Shown here: in pieces, positions 10,900 through 21,096 of the stretch
Position numbering within the stretch: position 1 is the first letter of the stretch
Layout of the letters: every line of letters starts with the position of its first letter
From: Coccinella septempunctata
Taxonomy: Eukaryota > Arthropoda > Insecta > Coleoptera > Coccinellidae
Length of the DNA: 64,000 bases
Direction of reading: 5' to 3'
Assembly (NCBI RefSeq): GCF_907165205.1
Contig: NC_058191.1
Coordinates: forward strand, 6,016,501 to 6,080,500
Notes under the pieces: generated by a model
Told to the model about the DNA's origin: nothing
Seen by the model: only the letters and a program-made list of their open reading frames with translations
The model's database searches: none
Program-made: the position numbers and the translations under genes

Positions 10900-11399
10900 C
10901 TATGTTTTACTTAAAATCATCAAAACACAAAAAGCTCCTTCTGGTTGTTGCAGTTTCTTTGTCAGTTAGCATATTTCTGGCGTTGATAGGACGATGAATC
11001 ACTCTCTTTAGAAGATCCCACAAATTTTCTGTGGTATTTTGATCAGGCGATCTCGAAGGCCACAGCATTTGCCAATCTGGTGGTTTGTTTCGGCTAAAGA
11101 GTCTTTTTTACTGTTCATGCTCTATATGGGCGAGCGTTGTTTCATAAAAATGTAATATTCACCTTAATCGTCGCGTAAAGGTTGAATGATTGGCCTTAGG
11201 AACAGATGTACAGAGGTCCTGTCATATTCTCACGGATAGGAACTAATGGGGTTCTTCGTTTGTACATTATTCCTCCCCAGAACATTATTGTCCTGCCTTC
11301 GAATACAATATTTCTGTGGAAGAAGAAACAAGTTGAAGATGAAATATTTCTGCTTATAATAATTTTAATGTTCACTTTCCAATTGCTATCAAAGAACAA
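10900..11399 (-). pseudogene. Second Tc1-like transposase, C-terminal fragment
   Basis: The minus strand reads GRTIMFWGGIMYKRRTPLVP and IRENMTGPLYIC near 11320-11210. After a stop it reads MLWPSRSPDQNTTENLWDLL and KRVIHRPINARNML around 11080-10960. WPSRSPDxN..E..WD is the third catalytic block of Tc1 transposases (the E in ENLW is the acidic residue). It lies upstream, in coding direction, of the N-terminal fragment 9798-10728, so the two come from different copies rather than one gene. Several stops show it is decayed. Confidence 0.8.
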
Positions 11400-12900
11400 T
11401 TAATTAAAATACATAATACCTACTCGCCAATATTCATATTCATAAATGTTACGATCCGAAACGAAATGGACAACTGTCATCGTTCAGGATGCCGAAGAAA
11501 ATATCATCCCATCGAAGAAGAGTAGATGCTGAGCATGGTTTCACATCTGACCTCGTCAGAGCAACACATTTCCTACTCAGATGAATTCCGGTACAGCCTT
11601 GACAGATCCTTATTAAATATTAGTAGGGGTAGCTAAGCAACAAAAGAACTCCAGCGTCATCTAGTAGGCCACGAGATTCAACTCAATTCCTCATAAATAT
11701 AATCTAATTTATCCAAGACCAAGTCTCAGTTAATATGCAAATTAGCAGGTCAGGAGCTGGAGTACAACCTGTCTGGGCTAATTTCCGCTAAAAAAAAAAA
11801 CAATAATAAAACGAATGTCATAAATACCGAGGCCAAGAACACTATTCTTCGGTTATAACTTTTGTCCACTGACATGGATTTATTTACATTTGCATTTGGT
11901 AAACTCTTTTTTTGCGACTAGCCAGACGCAGCAGTTTGGAAATAAACCATTTCACTGGGAAATGTGAAACTAACGAAGAAATGGGCAAAAGAATCATAAG
12001 ATAAATGAGTGAAAATTTGAATTTCTCATATTTGAAAAATTGGTGGCAAAACCACGAAACAAGGTGGAAATTTCAGAACTTCTTGTTGATATTAAAACTA
12101 TGAAAAATGTTTTCCATCGTAGTTAAAATAGTAGGGTCATATTCATATGTACTGACATCTATGATGACATAAGCATTCATGACCATTCCATCTTGAATTC
12201 AGGAGAAACGCCACCATTTCTGCCATGAACGAAACGAAGTAACTCGTAAAGAGAATGGAAAGAATGAATATTTTATGAGACTCGGAGGTGAAAATATTTC
12301 GGAAAATGAGAAGGAATGAATGTCTGAACCACTAGCTCAGCCCACTCATTCATGACCGTAATACTCTTAGTTGCCTTCTCGGGTGTTCACGATGAGAAGT
12401 TATATTCCCTTGCTGTTCCCGGGAACGAAATTTCATCAAATCTGCAACATCTTAATCAGAAAAATATTCATGGCCTCTTAAATCGAAACAATAGCAATAG
12501 GGCCATAAAGGATGACAATTCCGTTATGACTTTTGTGGATGGAGAAATACAGATCATTTTGAATTTAATAATGATTTACAGAAAGCTGCACACCAGATGC
12601 CACAGAGCTGAAACAACTTAACAGAGATATATTGATAACGATGAGAAGGGAAATTCTACACAGAAAATTTCCACGATTATTTAAGATAACAGGGGGATAA
12701 TTGTGATGAGAAAGACAGTCGCAGAGGAGAATAAAACTGAATAGTTGAGGAGTATTGAGTGGTGACAGCGGTTAAGAAAGAAATACGAAACATAAGTAGT
12801 AGAACTTCTGCTTCTTTATGTATAGTGGAAATGCTCATGTATAGTGGAAATTCCACACATACAGAATCAAGGATCAGAACGCTTGTCTGATTACCCTTGA
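11400..12900. other. Unassigned AT-rich stretch
   Basis: No repeat partner, RNA gene or recognisable protein was found. The longest frame (12352-12621, plus, 89 aa) has no family feature. Confidence 0.5.
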
Positions 12901-12916
12901 TGAAATAAGGAAATAA

Positions 12917-14050
12917 ATGAGGGATATGAAGAATTGTAAATCACCAGGACATGATGATATGGTTGTCCAAGCTATCAAATATGGGGGCCCTCAGTTCTTC
13001 AGTCTATCAGAACGCTTCTTAGCGTTTAGGAGGTTGAGATCGAGTAATCATCATTCACCCTCGTTGAATATTTGTAAGACCATTCAGATATATTCAAGTA
13101 GATGTGGTGTTCACCGACTTCAGCAAAGCTTTCGACAAGATTCATATTCCTAAATTGATTGCTAAACTGTACAAGATCGGGGTATGTGGTCCACTATTAC
13201 GTTGGTTCGAAATCTACTTGTGTAACAAATTGCAGTTCGTTTCGGTCGAGGGATTCAAGTCGAGATACTTGCTGGTGTTCCATAAGGTTCTCACTTTGGA
13301 CCATTGCTTTTTATAGTTTATATAAATGATTTGATAAAATGCCTTTTACAAAGTCAGGTGTGAGAATTATTGCATAAGGCTTCAACAAGATCTAGACAAA
13401 CTAGTCAAGCACTGCCCTACCAACTTTTTCTACTTGAATCTCGATTAATGTCAAGTAACTTCTTTTACTCGCAACAGAAATGCCATTTATTTTGCCTACA
13501 AACTGGGAAACGTTGGGTTGAAAAGTTACAAGCGCGTTAAGGACTTGACTAGGAACAAAAATTCTCTCCACATGTGGATAGTTTGGTAAACTCATGCTAG
13601 GTTTTATAATGAAGCAGGTTATACTATTCATATGTATTTAGTAAGTTGAACTATACTTCTATTGTGTGGACTCCCATATTTTAAAACTTATGTTGAGCGA
13701 CAGAAAAAAATTCTACGAAAATGTTTGCGTTTTTTGGCATTCAAGTGTAACCACGAGCTGAACAAGGGAGACACTGACAATTATAAGTTTAGACTCAAAT
13801 TTTACAAAATGCTCAATCTTAAGGACAGAAGAACAGTCGGTTATGTATTATTCATAAATAAATTGATCAAAAATCTGCTGGAATGCCCCGATATCACCCA
13901 TAAATTATAATACTTTCTTCCCACGAGGAGATTTAGGCACTTTGATACTTTTTACTTGCCAACTAAGCACACTTCTAGTGCACTCAACTCCCCAATAAAT
14001 AGAATGCTTGAACGCTGCATAAAATGAATTTGAGGATAAGATAGATATTC
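12917..14050 (+). pseudogene. Jockey-like LINE reverse transcriptase relic
   Basis: The fragments keep family order on the plus strand. 12917 onward has MKNCKSPGHDDMVVQAIKYG (fingers block, usually KSPGPDG). 13104-13316 has VFTDFSKAFDKIHIPKLI and LLRWFEIYLCNKLQFVSVEG (first catalytic block). Further on come NFFYLNL.. and KILRKCLRFLAFKCNH, and finally the C-terminal frame 13662-13910 with YKMLNLKDRRTVGYVLF. The YADD block is lost, and frameshifts and stops interrupt it. Spacing and wording parallel the intact copy at 52398-54071, so the two are related lineages. The first block may come from a different LINE joined to it, because its wording (IKYGGP) differs from the later copy. Confidence 0.75.
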
Positions 14051-14327
14051 TTTCATAGTTCTAGTTCCTTGAAGAAAATAATGAAAAACCACTTCCTTAC
14101 GACTTATTAACTATTCACCACCTTGTACCTAATTTGAATTGTTTTGTTACCACTGTCATGCTAATGGTCAAGTTTCCTAACACTCCGAAAACGAATTTAT
14201 GGAAACCCTTTTCCATTAGTTATCCAACACGTAAAAGAACCGCTTCAAAAATCAGAAATTTCAGAAATACACCCTTCGAAACATAGTAAACATTCGAATA
14301 TGTGAAAGCTTGGGACTTAGAATGCCT

Positions 14328-15152
14328 TTAATAAATTCGTTGTCCGTTGCCTAGATTCCATTGTTTGCGATCTTCCCATTGTCCTATTTGTAAGTTTCGA
14401 TCGCTCATTGCTTTTCGTATTCCCTCCAACCAGTTTTTCTTTGGTCTTCCTCTTCGTCTTTTTATATTTGGTATCCACTCCATTATTTGTTTCGGTAATC
14501 GTGTTTGTCCCATCCGTTGAACATGTCCATACCAGATCAGTTGTTTTCTCTCTATATCATCCATGATTGTGCCTTCTACTCCCATTTGATTAAGTACTTC
14601 CTGGTTTCTTATTCTTTGCATTCTTGATATTCTAGCCGATCTCCTCAACGCATCCATCTCTGCAGCTTCTATCCTCTTCTTATTTCTTTCTGTCAGTCTC
14701 CATGTCTCGGACCCATATGTTAATTGGCTTTTGATCATTGTATTGTAGATGTTGTACTTTCGTGATCTAGTTATGTTTTTGCTCCACAATATTCCATTCA
14801 AACAGCCAATCACTTTTCTTGCCGCTGTTACTCTAGATCTTATCTCATTGTCATCTGTGCCGCTTGTGTCGAACTTCACTCCCAAATACTTGTACTCCTC
14901 GCAAGGTTGTATGCCTTCTGCACCCCCAATATCCAGTACACTCTTTTCGTCTCCTATACAAAGGTATTTGGTTTTTTCTAGGTTCATTTCTAATCCCCAA
15001 TATTCATATGTTTCTTTCAGTTTGCGTGTCATGTATTCCAGATCTTCCTTGTCTCCTGCGACTATTACCTGATCATCCGCAAACTGTAAGGTGTAAATGT
15101 TTGTATCATTCAGGGGTATACCCATCCCAGAACATTTTCGCTTCCATTGCAT
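14328..15152 (-). pseudogene. LINE reverse transcriptase, C-terminal half
   Basis: An open minus-strand frame of 274 residues. It opens at the second catalytic block (YTLQFADDQVIVAGDKEDLE; FADD in place of YADD). It continues with the thumb region (KTKYLCIGDE, EYKYLGVKFDTSGTDDNEI), the SQLTYGSETWRLTERN block and a basic C terminus (WYGHVQRMGQTRLPKQIMEW, RRRGRPKKNWLEG). This arrangement is usual for RTE-like and related insect LINEs. It is 5'-truncated: endonuclease and fingers are missing. Immediately upstream in coding direction is a run of about 22 A (plus-strand T, 15161-15182), an odd place for poly-A. No frameshift is seen, so the insertion is fairly young. Confidence 0.85.
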
Positions 15153-15182
15153 TAAAGCATTTTTTTTTTTTTTTTTTTTTTC

Positions 15183-17275
15183 TAGTAATTTTTGTTGTTT
15201 TTTTTTCTAGTAATTTTTGTTAATTTTTGTATATCAAGAAGATATACAGCGGATTTCATAACATTTTGATTGTCCGATCAACGATTGGACAGTTACTTGA
15301 TTTACCGAATTACCGAAACCTTTCCAATTCTGAATATATTGAAGAAGTAGCAATTGACATTAATTGAACATCTTGAAATGTGTAGATGGACAAAGCTTCC
15401 AAGCATATATAAAGGAAAAGAAGAGAATTATTGAATGGACTTATAAACATTAGAATTTGATGCGAGAATGATATTCTGAATGACCATGACTGAATTATCA
15501 ATTGGAAACAAATTGATTTCCATTCGTCAATCAAGCGTTGATTTCCCGATCAAACTTTTAGAAACCCTTGGATAGAATTCTATATCCACAGATCACAAAA
15601 CATTGTTTTTGTAATCTGTGTCTATACCTTCTTAAAACCGATGACATTTTGTGTAATTGTTTGTTTTCCTTGTCAAATGTGATCACCAAACTGGATATTT
15701 ATTAAGTCTATGGTGATCAGAAAACTTTCATGACCATTATTGACTCGATGGGTAAAAATGACGTAGAATGTTCATAAGAGAGTACTTCTGAAATCAGATT
15801 TTCGTAAGTGAATACAGACAAAATGCAAACATGTTAAAATTCGAAAAAAATATATTTCCATATTATTTTATTTGAGTTATAGGAATTTTAATGACATATA
15901 TTTTGAAATTTAGGAGAATAGCCCATTGCTTTCAGTGTTGATTATTTATTATTGAAATTGTTTAGTTTCACTCAGATCTAAGAAATCTGATTTTAATTTA
16001 ACTTCAGTTGAAAATTTTTCTTTTTTACTAATATGTGAACAAATTTCTTACGGGTATTTGATTACCTGTATGTGCTCCGTAAGTGAAATAAAAGTTTTTT
16101 TTGCACACAGACTCTCTTATCTTGTAGCAAATTCATTGCCCTTTCCGAATATGTGGTCAAATTTGATGAGGCTGCAAGGAAAATTGAAAAATGATTGAGT
16201 TTATGAAAACATTTGAAATATTTCGTGAAATCAAGAAATGTTAAATTGAAGAATAACCGTCGACATTTTGACCATGTGTTGAATGACATTTTATGTTGCA
16301 AATCACTCGTATGATCTCCCCTTGTAGTTTGGCCATTTTAAAAGTAGACACCCTGTATAGGCTGTAGCCTCACTGATTTCCGACCTGAGTATTGAAAACA
16401 AGAAAAAAATTCGAATCCATATTGAAGAAGTCATTTAAATAGGATCAATTATTCTTATGCTCCGTGTTCTATTTCTAATCAAATGTTCAAAGCCCCCAAT
16501 TCACTGAATATTTTGAAAGTTGTTAGCATAGAATAAAGTCCACAAGAAGTTCAATGTAGGTACTCTAATTTGCACTTGCTTCCCATTCGAAGCTCATTAT
16601 TTATTCGGTCTGTATTCATTTAGGCTATTTGTTACTTGATAATTATTACGTGATACTTGTTACCTGATGCTGTTCAAATATTTCCTGAGTCTACGTATTC
16701 ATTCATAGAATCGTATAGCGGTTCAGAATTGTACCCGCGAACGAATCAATTAATAAACTGGTTCGCCAGAATGATTTCCGCAGGAAATTGGCGGTATGAT
16801 ACGATACGAACAAATATTTACAATTTCTAACAATTCAACAACCATAAATTGAAAACCAAATCCCACAATACGATGGATTCCATAGGTAGCTGAATACAAC
16901 CGCAAAATTCAGAATCCATCCGTAGCTTGTCGTGAAAACGTTTGTTCATATTGATCGAAAATTGCCATAGGAAGTTATTCAAACCCGCAAATTCTCACTG
17001 AACATAATAAATGACGCTTCACAGTGGGAAGTATGGATAGCTGATAGTTCAGGTTTAAATGGTTCCGGATTTATGCAGCTTGTGGAGAAAAAACGGTTGG
17101 TTAGTGCATCTGAATTTGAATAACAATGATACAATATAGGTATGTGGAGTCACATTTGCCCGTAAACAGAACTTATACAGGCTGGGCCGAGTACAGGGCT
17201 GGGCATTATAAGTTTGGAATAAAATTGATATTTAACATGGAAAATATATCGACTTTTTCATTCAAATAGAATGAA
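15183..17275. other. Unassigned stretch with a hAT-like family scrap
   Basis: 15325-15480 resembles the interior of the hAT-like elements at 24790 and 28000 (ctgaatatattgaagaagta; attattgaatggac), probably an old fragment. A relic transposon end (caccctgtata) lies near 16348. The rest is AT-rich and shows nothing. Confidence 0.45.
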
Positions 17276-17277
17276 AA

Positions 17278-17705
17278 AATTATCGGGTAAAAATTCCGTT
17301 TGGTCTTTGTCACAGTTCTTTATTCAATACTGCCAAGCTTTCGGCCATTTACATGGCCATCCTCAGGGCACTAAAAAACAGTAGAATGTAAAATGAATCA
17401 ATGAAAATCAATGAAATCTCACATTCAAACTGATCCTAATAGAGTACTAAACAAGCAGAACAACAATAAAAAAATCTAGACATCAAAAACTCTCAGTTAA
17501 AACATTAAAATCCTTGACAAAGGGCAAAATAAATTCACCTCATCGATGAGATGAATGAGTTTGAATGTGAGATTTCATTGATTTTCATTGATTTATTTTT
17601 CATTCTACTGTTTTTTTAGTGCCCTGAGGATGGCCATGGCTTGGAAGTATTGAATAAAGAACTGTGACAAAGACCAAACCGACTTTTTACCCGATAATTT
17701 TTTTA
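17278..17705. mobile_element. Head-to-head Penelope-type repeats without coding region
   Basis: Two inverted arms (about 17278-17420 and 17555-17705) share aattatcgggtaaaa, ggtctttgtcacagttcttt, ccatcctcagggcact and aatcaatgaaatctcac. Only about 135 bp separate them. The outermost parts carry the ribozyme-like motif described at 17332-17370. Inverted terminal repeats flanking a 5'-truncated body are characteristic of Penelope-like elements. Here the body is missing altogether. Confidence 0.65.
17332..17370 (-). ncRNA. Hammerhead-ribozyme-like motif (family A)
   Basis: On the minus strand: tgcc, then CUGAGGA, a stem II of GGCCAU/AUGGCC around guaa, GAA, the self-complementary AGCU, U at the cleavage position, then ggca. 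GGCA pairs with the UGCC before the core to give stem I. All positions required by the hammerhead core (C3 U4 G5 A6, G8 A9, G12 A13 A14, A15.1-U16.1, H17) are present. The second arm (plus strand, about 17628-17650) has lost the stem. Confidence 0.6.
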
Positions 17706-18003
17706 TTCTAAAATTGATATTTCTTCACTCAATAACTCAAAATGAAAACACCCGTCAATTGATTTTTAATTCCCTCTATTTTATGGCAATAAGATTGAGT
17801 ATTCCTCTTCTTTCTGTTTTTCAAATGGGAACAAACCCATCAATTAGAAAGAATTGTAATGTATAATAAAGATGCGGAAGAAATACGGAAGGATATTCAT
17901 TGCCCGAGCAATTAACATTACGAATAATATGAATAATAAATGAATATCCAGGAGGCCTTCGACGTATTTTCCGAATTCAGGATTATATTATATATTATAG
18001 AGT

Positions 18004-18141
18004 TCAATTACAGGACGTAGTGCACATACTCTACAATAGAAACATTCCATTGAAGATAATAAAACTTGTCGAAGACATCTACACTAGAAATAAAATAGAA
18101 GCAAGGGTGAATTCAGAATTAACGGAACCAATAGATGTAAC
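18004..18141 (+). pseudogene. LINE reverse transcriptase, upstream piece
   Basis: This encodes VVHILYNRNIPLKIIKLVED, IYTRNKIEARVNSEL and TEPIDVT: the stretch between the first catalytic block and the GIRQGDSLSP block of LINE reverse transcriptases. It is separated from its continuation at 20115 by the Penelope-like insertion. The 12-bp TSD (AATAGATGTAAC) encodes the IDV at the junction. Confidence 0.88.
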
Positions 18142-18170
18142 GAACAGGAAAATCTCGTTCCAATTAATAA

Positions 18171-18612
18171 TTACAGTTGGGAAATATCGGTCCAAGGAAC
18201 AAACACAAGAAACTATTCTTTCACGACGTTTCGGCACTTTATTGTGCCTTCTTCAGGCTAAAAAATGGAAAATTATGTTATAAACAGTGACATAGATAAT
18301 ATAAAAATATGATGGCATAATATTCATATAAATTACTAAAATTATCGATCTAATACATTACAAATACAGAATAGGATATAAAAAAATATAAAAACACCGA
18401 AAACAACATTAAACATCAAAGCAGACTGAGCAAGACAACTGTATAGCAAGACAGGCCAAGGAAAAAAGGAAAAATACTCACTGTCAGAATATTAAAAAAT
18501 TTCAATATTTTCATGTACAGAAAATCGTCATAAAAATGAAAATAAAACGGGAAAACGAGTTCTACCGGATCTAGGCATCGATGTATGTTTGCTTTTTGGG
18601 TCATGACACATC
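18171..18612 (-). repeat. Penelope-like terminal repeat, left inverted arm
   Basis: Reverse complement of 19675-20116 over the same 442-bp length; I saw no mismatch. It carries the ribozyme-like motif in minus orientation at about 18222-18257. The 62-residue frames readable in both arms are identical shadows and not evidence of a protein. Confidence 0.93.
18222..18257 (-). ncRNA. Hammerhead-ribozyme-like motif (family B, left arm)
   Basis: Inverted copy of the motif described at 20027-20068, identical in the core. Confidence 0.6.
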
Positions 18613-18627
18613 TTATGTAGTCATCTT

Positions 18628-19557
18628 ATGTATGTCACATTTTATGTAGATGACATTATTTTATCCATTCCAAAGGATAAGGTTCCACAAGTCCTGCAAG
18701 TTTTCAATAGTTTCCATAGCAGCCTCCAATTTACATATGAGTTAGAGAGTGATAACCGAATCCCGTTTCTGGATGTTCTTCTAATTAGAGAGGGCAACAA
18801 GATTATCACTGACATTTATAGAAAACCGATATCATCAGGTAGAGTCTTACATTATGACTCAGCGCACTCGAGAATTCAGAAAGTTATGATAATAAAATCG
18901 ATAAAGCACAAAATTCAGAATTTATCGGACGAGTTGTTTCACAAGAAAAATTTCGATGAGCAAACTTTATTTCTGATGAGGAATGGTTACCCGAAAAGTT
19001 TGATACATAAAATTTTTTATTCTTCTAATGTTGAACCTCCACCGCACACGTTGAATAATGTTGACGAGTCCCATAATAATGTCAGAGTCTGTAAGTTGAT
19101 TTATGTACCGAGGTTGTCCGAACAACTCAAACGATTAATGAAAGATAGTACAAATCGTGTTATTTATTACTACAACAAAACTGTTCGGTCTATTTTTTCA
19201 AAGCTTAAGGATAGGGATCCGAAGGAGAGATGTTCTGGGGTGGTTTATAAGATCAACTGTAGGGATTGTAGCGTGTGTTATGTCGGGCAAACAGGGCAAT
19301 ATTTGGGCAACAGATCTGCCCAACATGAAAGAGATTGCAAGAATAAAAAAGAATCCACAGCATTATCTGCTCATGCTTCATCATCCAACCACAATTTTGA
19401 TTTTCAGAACGTTGAAATTTTGGGTCGGGAGAACAACTGGTTTAAACGTTGCTTTAAGGAGATGATTTATATAAAAAAGTTCCCAAACACAGTTAATGCA
19501 CGTACGGACGTTAGTACGTTGAGTGTGGCATATTCCAACTTGATTCCAAAATGTTGA
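18628..19557 (+). CDS. Penelope-like reverse transcriptase-GIY-YIG nuclease, 5'-truncated
   Basis: 309 residues remain of a protein that is usually about 700-900 long in the family. Residues 5-12 (FYVDDIIL) hold the YVDD catalytic aspartates of the reverse transcriptase; fingers and the first catalytic block are missing. Residues 45-72 (IPFLDVLL..IYRKP) are the thumb block typical of Penelope. Residues 202-222 form the GIY-YIG entry: VVYKIN, then C211, C214 and C217 as in the Penelope Cys motif, then YVGQTGQ. NRSAQHERD and SAHASSSNHNFDF continue the nuclease fold. The frame is open to a stop just before the right terminal repeat. The initial Met is not a native start; the junction with the inverted repeat lies just upstream. 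Confidence 0.93.
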   Translation: MYVTFYVDDIILSIPKDKVPQVLQVFNSFHSSLQFTYELESDNRIPFLDVLLIREGNKIITDIYRKPISSGRVLHYDSAHSRIQKVMIIKSIKHKIQNLSDELFHKKNFDEQTLFLMRNGYPKSLIHKIFYSSNVEPPPHTLNNVDESHNNVRVCKLIYVPRLSEQLKRLMKDSTNRVIYYYNKTVRSIFSKLKDRDPKERCSGVVYKINCRDCSVCYVGQTGQYLGNRSAQHERDCKNKKESTALSAHASSSNHNFDFQNVEILGRENNWFKRCFKEMIYIKKFPNTVNARTDVSTLSVAYSNLIPKC

Positions 19558-19674
19558 AAGCCCAGTTAAATATTTGGTCGTTTCGTTACGCCACTGTGCA
19601 AGTGTCATGTTGTCTCTCGTGTTTCCGTTGTGTTTGTAGATCGTTTTTCTTCCATTCATTTGAATTCTGCGTTT

Positions 19675-20116
19675 GATGTGTCATGACCCAAAAAGCAAAC
19701 ATACATCGATGCCTAGATCCGGTAGAACTCGTTTTCCCGTTTTATTTTCATTTTTATGACGATTTTCTGTACATGAAAATATTGAAATTTTTTAATATTC
19801 TGACAGTGAGTATTTTTCCTTTTTTCCTTGGCCTGTCTTGCTATACAGTTGTCTTGCTCAGTCTGCTTTGATGTTTAATGTTGTTTTCGGTGTTTTTATA
19901 TTTTTTTATATCCTATTCTGTATTTGTAATGTATTAGATCGATAATTTTAGTAATTTATATGAATATTATGCCATCATATTTTTATATTATCTATGTCAC
20001 TGTTTATAACATAATTTTCCATTTTTTAGCCTGAAGAAGGCACAATAAAGTGCCGAAACGTCGTGAAAGAATAGTTTCTTGTGTTTGTTCCTTGGACCGA
20101 TATTTCCCAACTGTAA
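19675..20116 (+). repeat. Penelope-like terminal repeat, right arm
   Basis: 442 bp starting gatgtgtcatgaccc and ending ttcccaactgtaa. It follows the coding region after about 117 bp. It carries the ribozyme-like motif near its 3' end. Confidence 0.93.
20027..20068 (+). ncRNA. Hammerhead-ribozyme-like motif (family B, right arm)
   Basis: CUGAAGA (20031-20037); stem II GGCAC/GUGCC (20039-20043 and 20050-20054) around AAUAAA; GAA (20055-20057); self-complementary ACGU (20058-20061); C at 20062 as the cleavage base. Flanks uuuuagc and gugaaag can pair as stem I with one mismatch. Hammerhead motifs with a very short stem III are known in Penelope-like elements of other animals, where they are thought to act as dimers. 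Activity here is not shown. Confidence 0.7.
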
Positions 20117-20925
20117 TAGATGTAACAACTGGTATCCGACAGGGAGACTCATTGAGTCCCTTGTTATTTAACATCATATTAGACGAAATAATTAAGCAAG
20201 TTAAAACAAAGAGGGGTTATAGAATGGGTAACAGAGAGATACAAATATTGTGCTATGCCGATGATACTGTGCTAATAGCTGAGGATGAAGATGACCTGCA
20301 GAGACTACTGCACCAGTTTAATATAACCGCGAAAAAATTCAATATGAAAATATCAGCAGAAAAAACAAAATCAGTAGTAATCTCTAAAGAACCAACAAGA
20401 TGCAAATTAGAAATTGATGGCCAGATGATAGAACAAGTGATGTTGGTTAAATATTTGGGAATCAAGTTAACATACAACAACGATATAGAAGAGGAAGTGA
20501 GAGAACAGACAATGAAAGCCAACAGAATAGCAGGTTGTTTGAATGATACGATATGGAGGAATAAGCACATAAGAACGGAAACAAAATCTAGAATATACAA
20601 ATCTGTTGTTAGACCAGTTATGACCTACACCGCCGAGACGAGACCACAAACAAGTAGAACTCAAAGATACCTGGAAACAAGCGAGATGAAAACACTGAGA
20701 AAGATTGCAGGAAAAACATTGTGGGACAGAGAAACAAATGAAAGCATAAGACGCATATGCGAGGTTGACAATGTTAACACTTGGGTAAAGAACAGAAAAC
20801 GGGAATGGAACCAACACATAAACAGGATGACGGAACAGCGGATAGTAAAGATAGCCCGAGATAAGTCGCCGGGAGGTCGAAGAAGTATAGGACGCCCGCG
20901 AAAACGATGGAACGACGACTTATGA
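20115..20925 (+). pseudogene. LINE reverse transcriptase, downstream piece
   Basis: From the insertion point the frame reads VTTGIRQGDSLSPLLFN (primer-grip block), then EIQILCYADDTVLIAEDEDD (YADD catalytic block). Next come KTKSVVISKE and VKYLGIKLTYNNDIEEEV, then RPVMTYTAETRP, and a basic C terminus (WNQHINRMTEQRIV, RRSIGRPRKRWNDDL). The upstream piece is at 18004-18141. The frame is otherwise open, so the Penelope-like insertion is the main lesion besides the 5' truncation. The open frame nominally extends back to 20050, but that part is the Penelope repeat. Confidence 0.9.
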
Positions 20926-21096
20926 CGACATTGCATTAAAGAAAAACAGGCAGAAATGCTTATGTATAAAGAAGAAGAAGAAGAAGAAGAAGAAGGATTA
21001 TATTATTCCTTTTTTTTTCTTGGACAAAAGAGAATCACATTTTTTCTTCATCTAGAGTAGAATTCGTGACCTTATGTTCAGGCTCAACAAATATAA

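Larger units (their letters stand above)
18142..20114 (+). mobile_element. Penelope-like element with inverted terminal repeats
   Basis: It is inserted in the LINE with the 12-bp duplication AATAGATGTAAC (18130-18141 and 20115-20126). Layout: a 29-bp non-repeated extension (18142-18170), an inverted terminal repeat on the minus strand (18171-18612), the 3' half of the coding region (18628-19557), and the same repeat on the plus strand (19675-20116). The two 442-bp arms look identical by eye, so the copy is young. Reverse transcriptase plus GIY-YIG nuclease plus a 5'-truncated copy with an inverted repeat is the hallmark of Penelope-like elements. Confidence 0.93.
17992..20993 (+). mobile_element. 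5'-truncated LINE interrupted by a Penelope-like element
   Basis: It is flanked by the 13-bp duplication aggattatattat (17979-17991 and 20994-21006) and ends in a (GAA)n tail (about 20970-20993). The coding sequence starts in frame inside the reverse transcriptase (VVHILYNRNIPLKIIKLVED, 18018 onward). It breaks at 18141, where the Penelope-like element sits, and resumes at 20127. Truncation, tail and duplication show target-primed insertion. Confidence 0.92.

Noticed and set aside
17950..17991. EAFDV as the KAFD block of the LINE at 17992
   Set aside because: It lies outside the 13-bp target duplication, so it is flanking DNA and the match is chance.
18416..18604. 62-residue frame (MTQKANIHRCLDPVELVFPF..) identical in both Penelope arms
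   Set aside because: It lies in the terminal repeat, is low-complexity and hydrophobic, and identity follows from the repeat. No sign of coding selection can be judged.
20467..20817. Minus frames of 91-116 residues opposite the LINE
   Set aside because: Antisense shadows of the reverse transcriptase frame.
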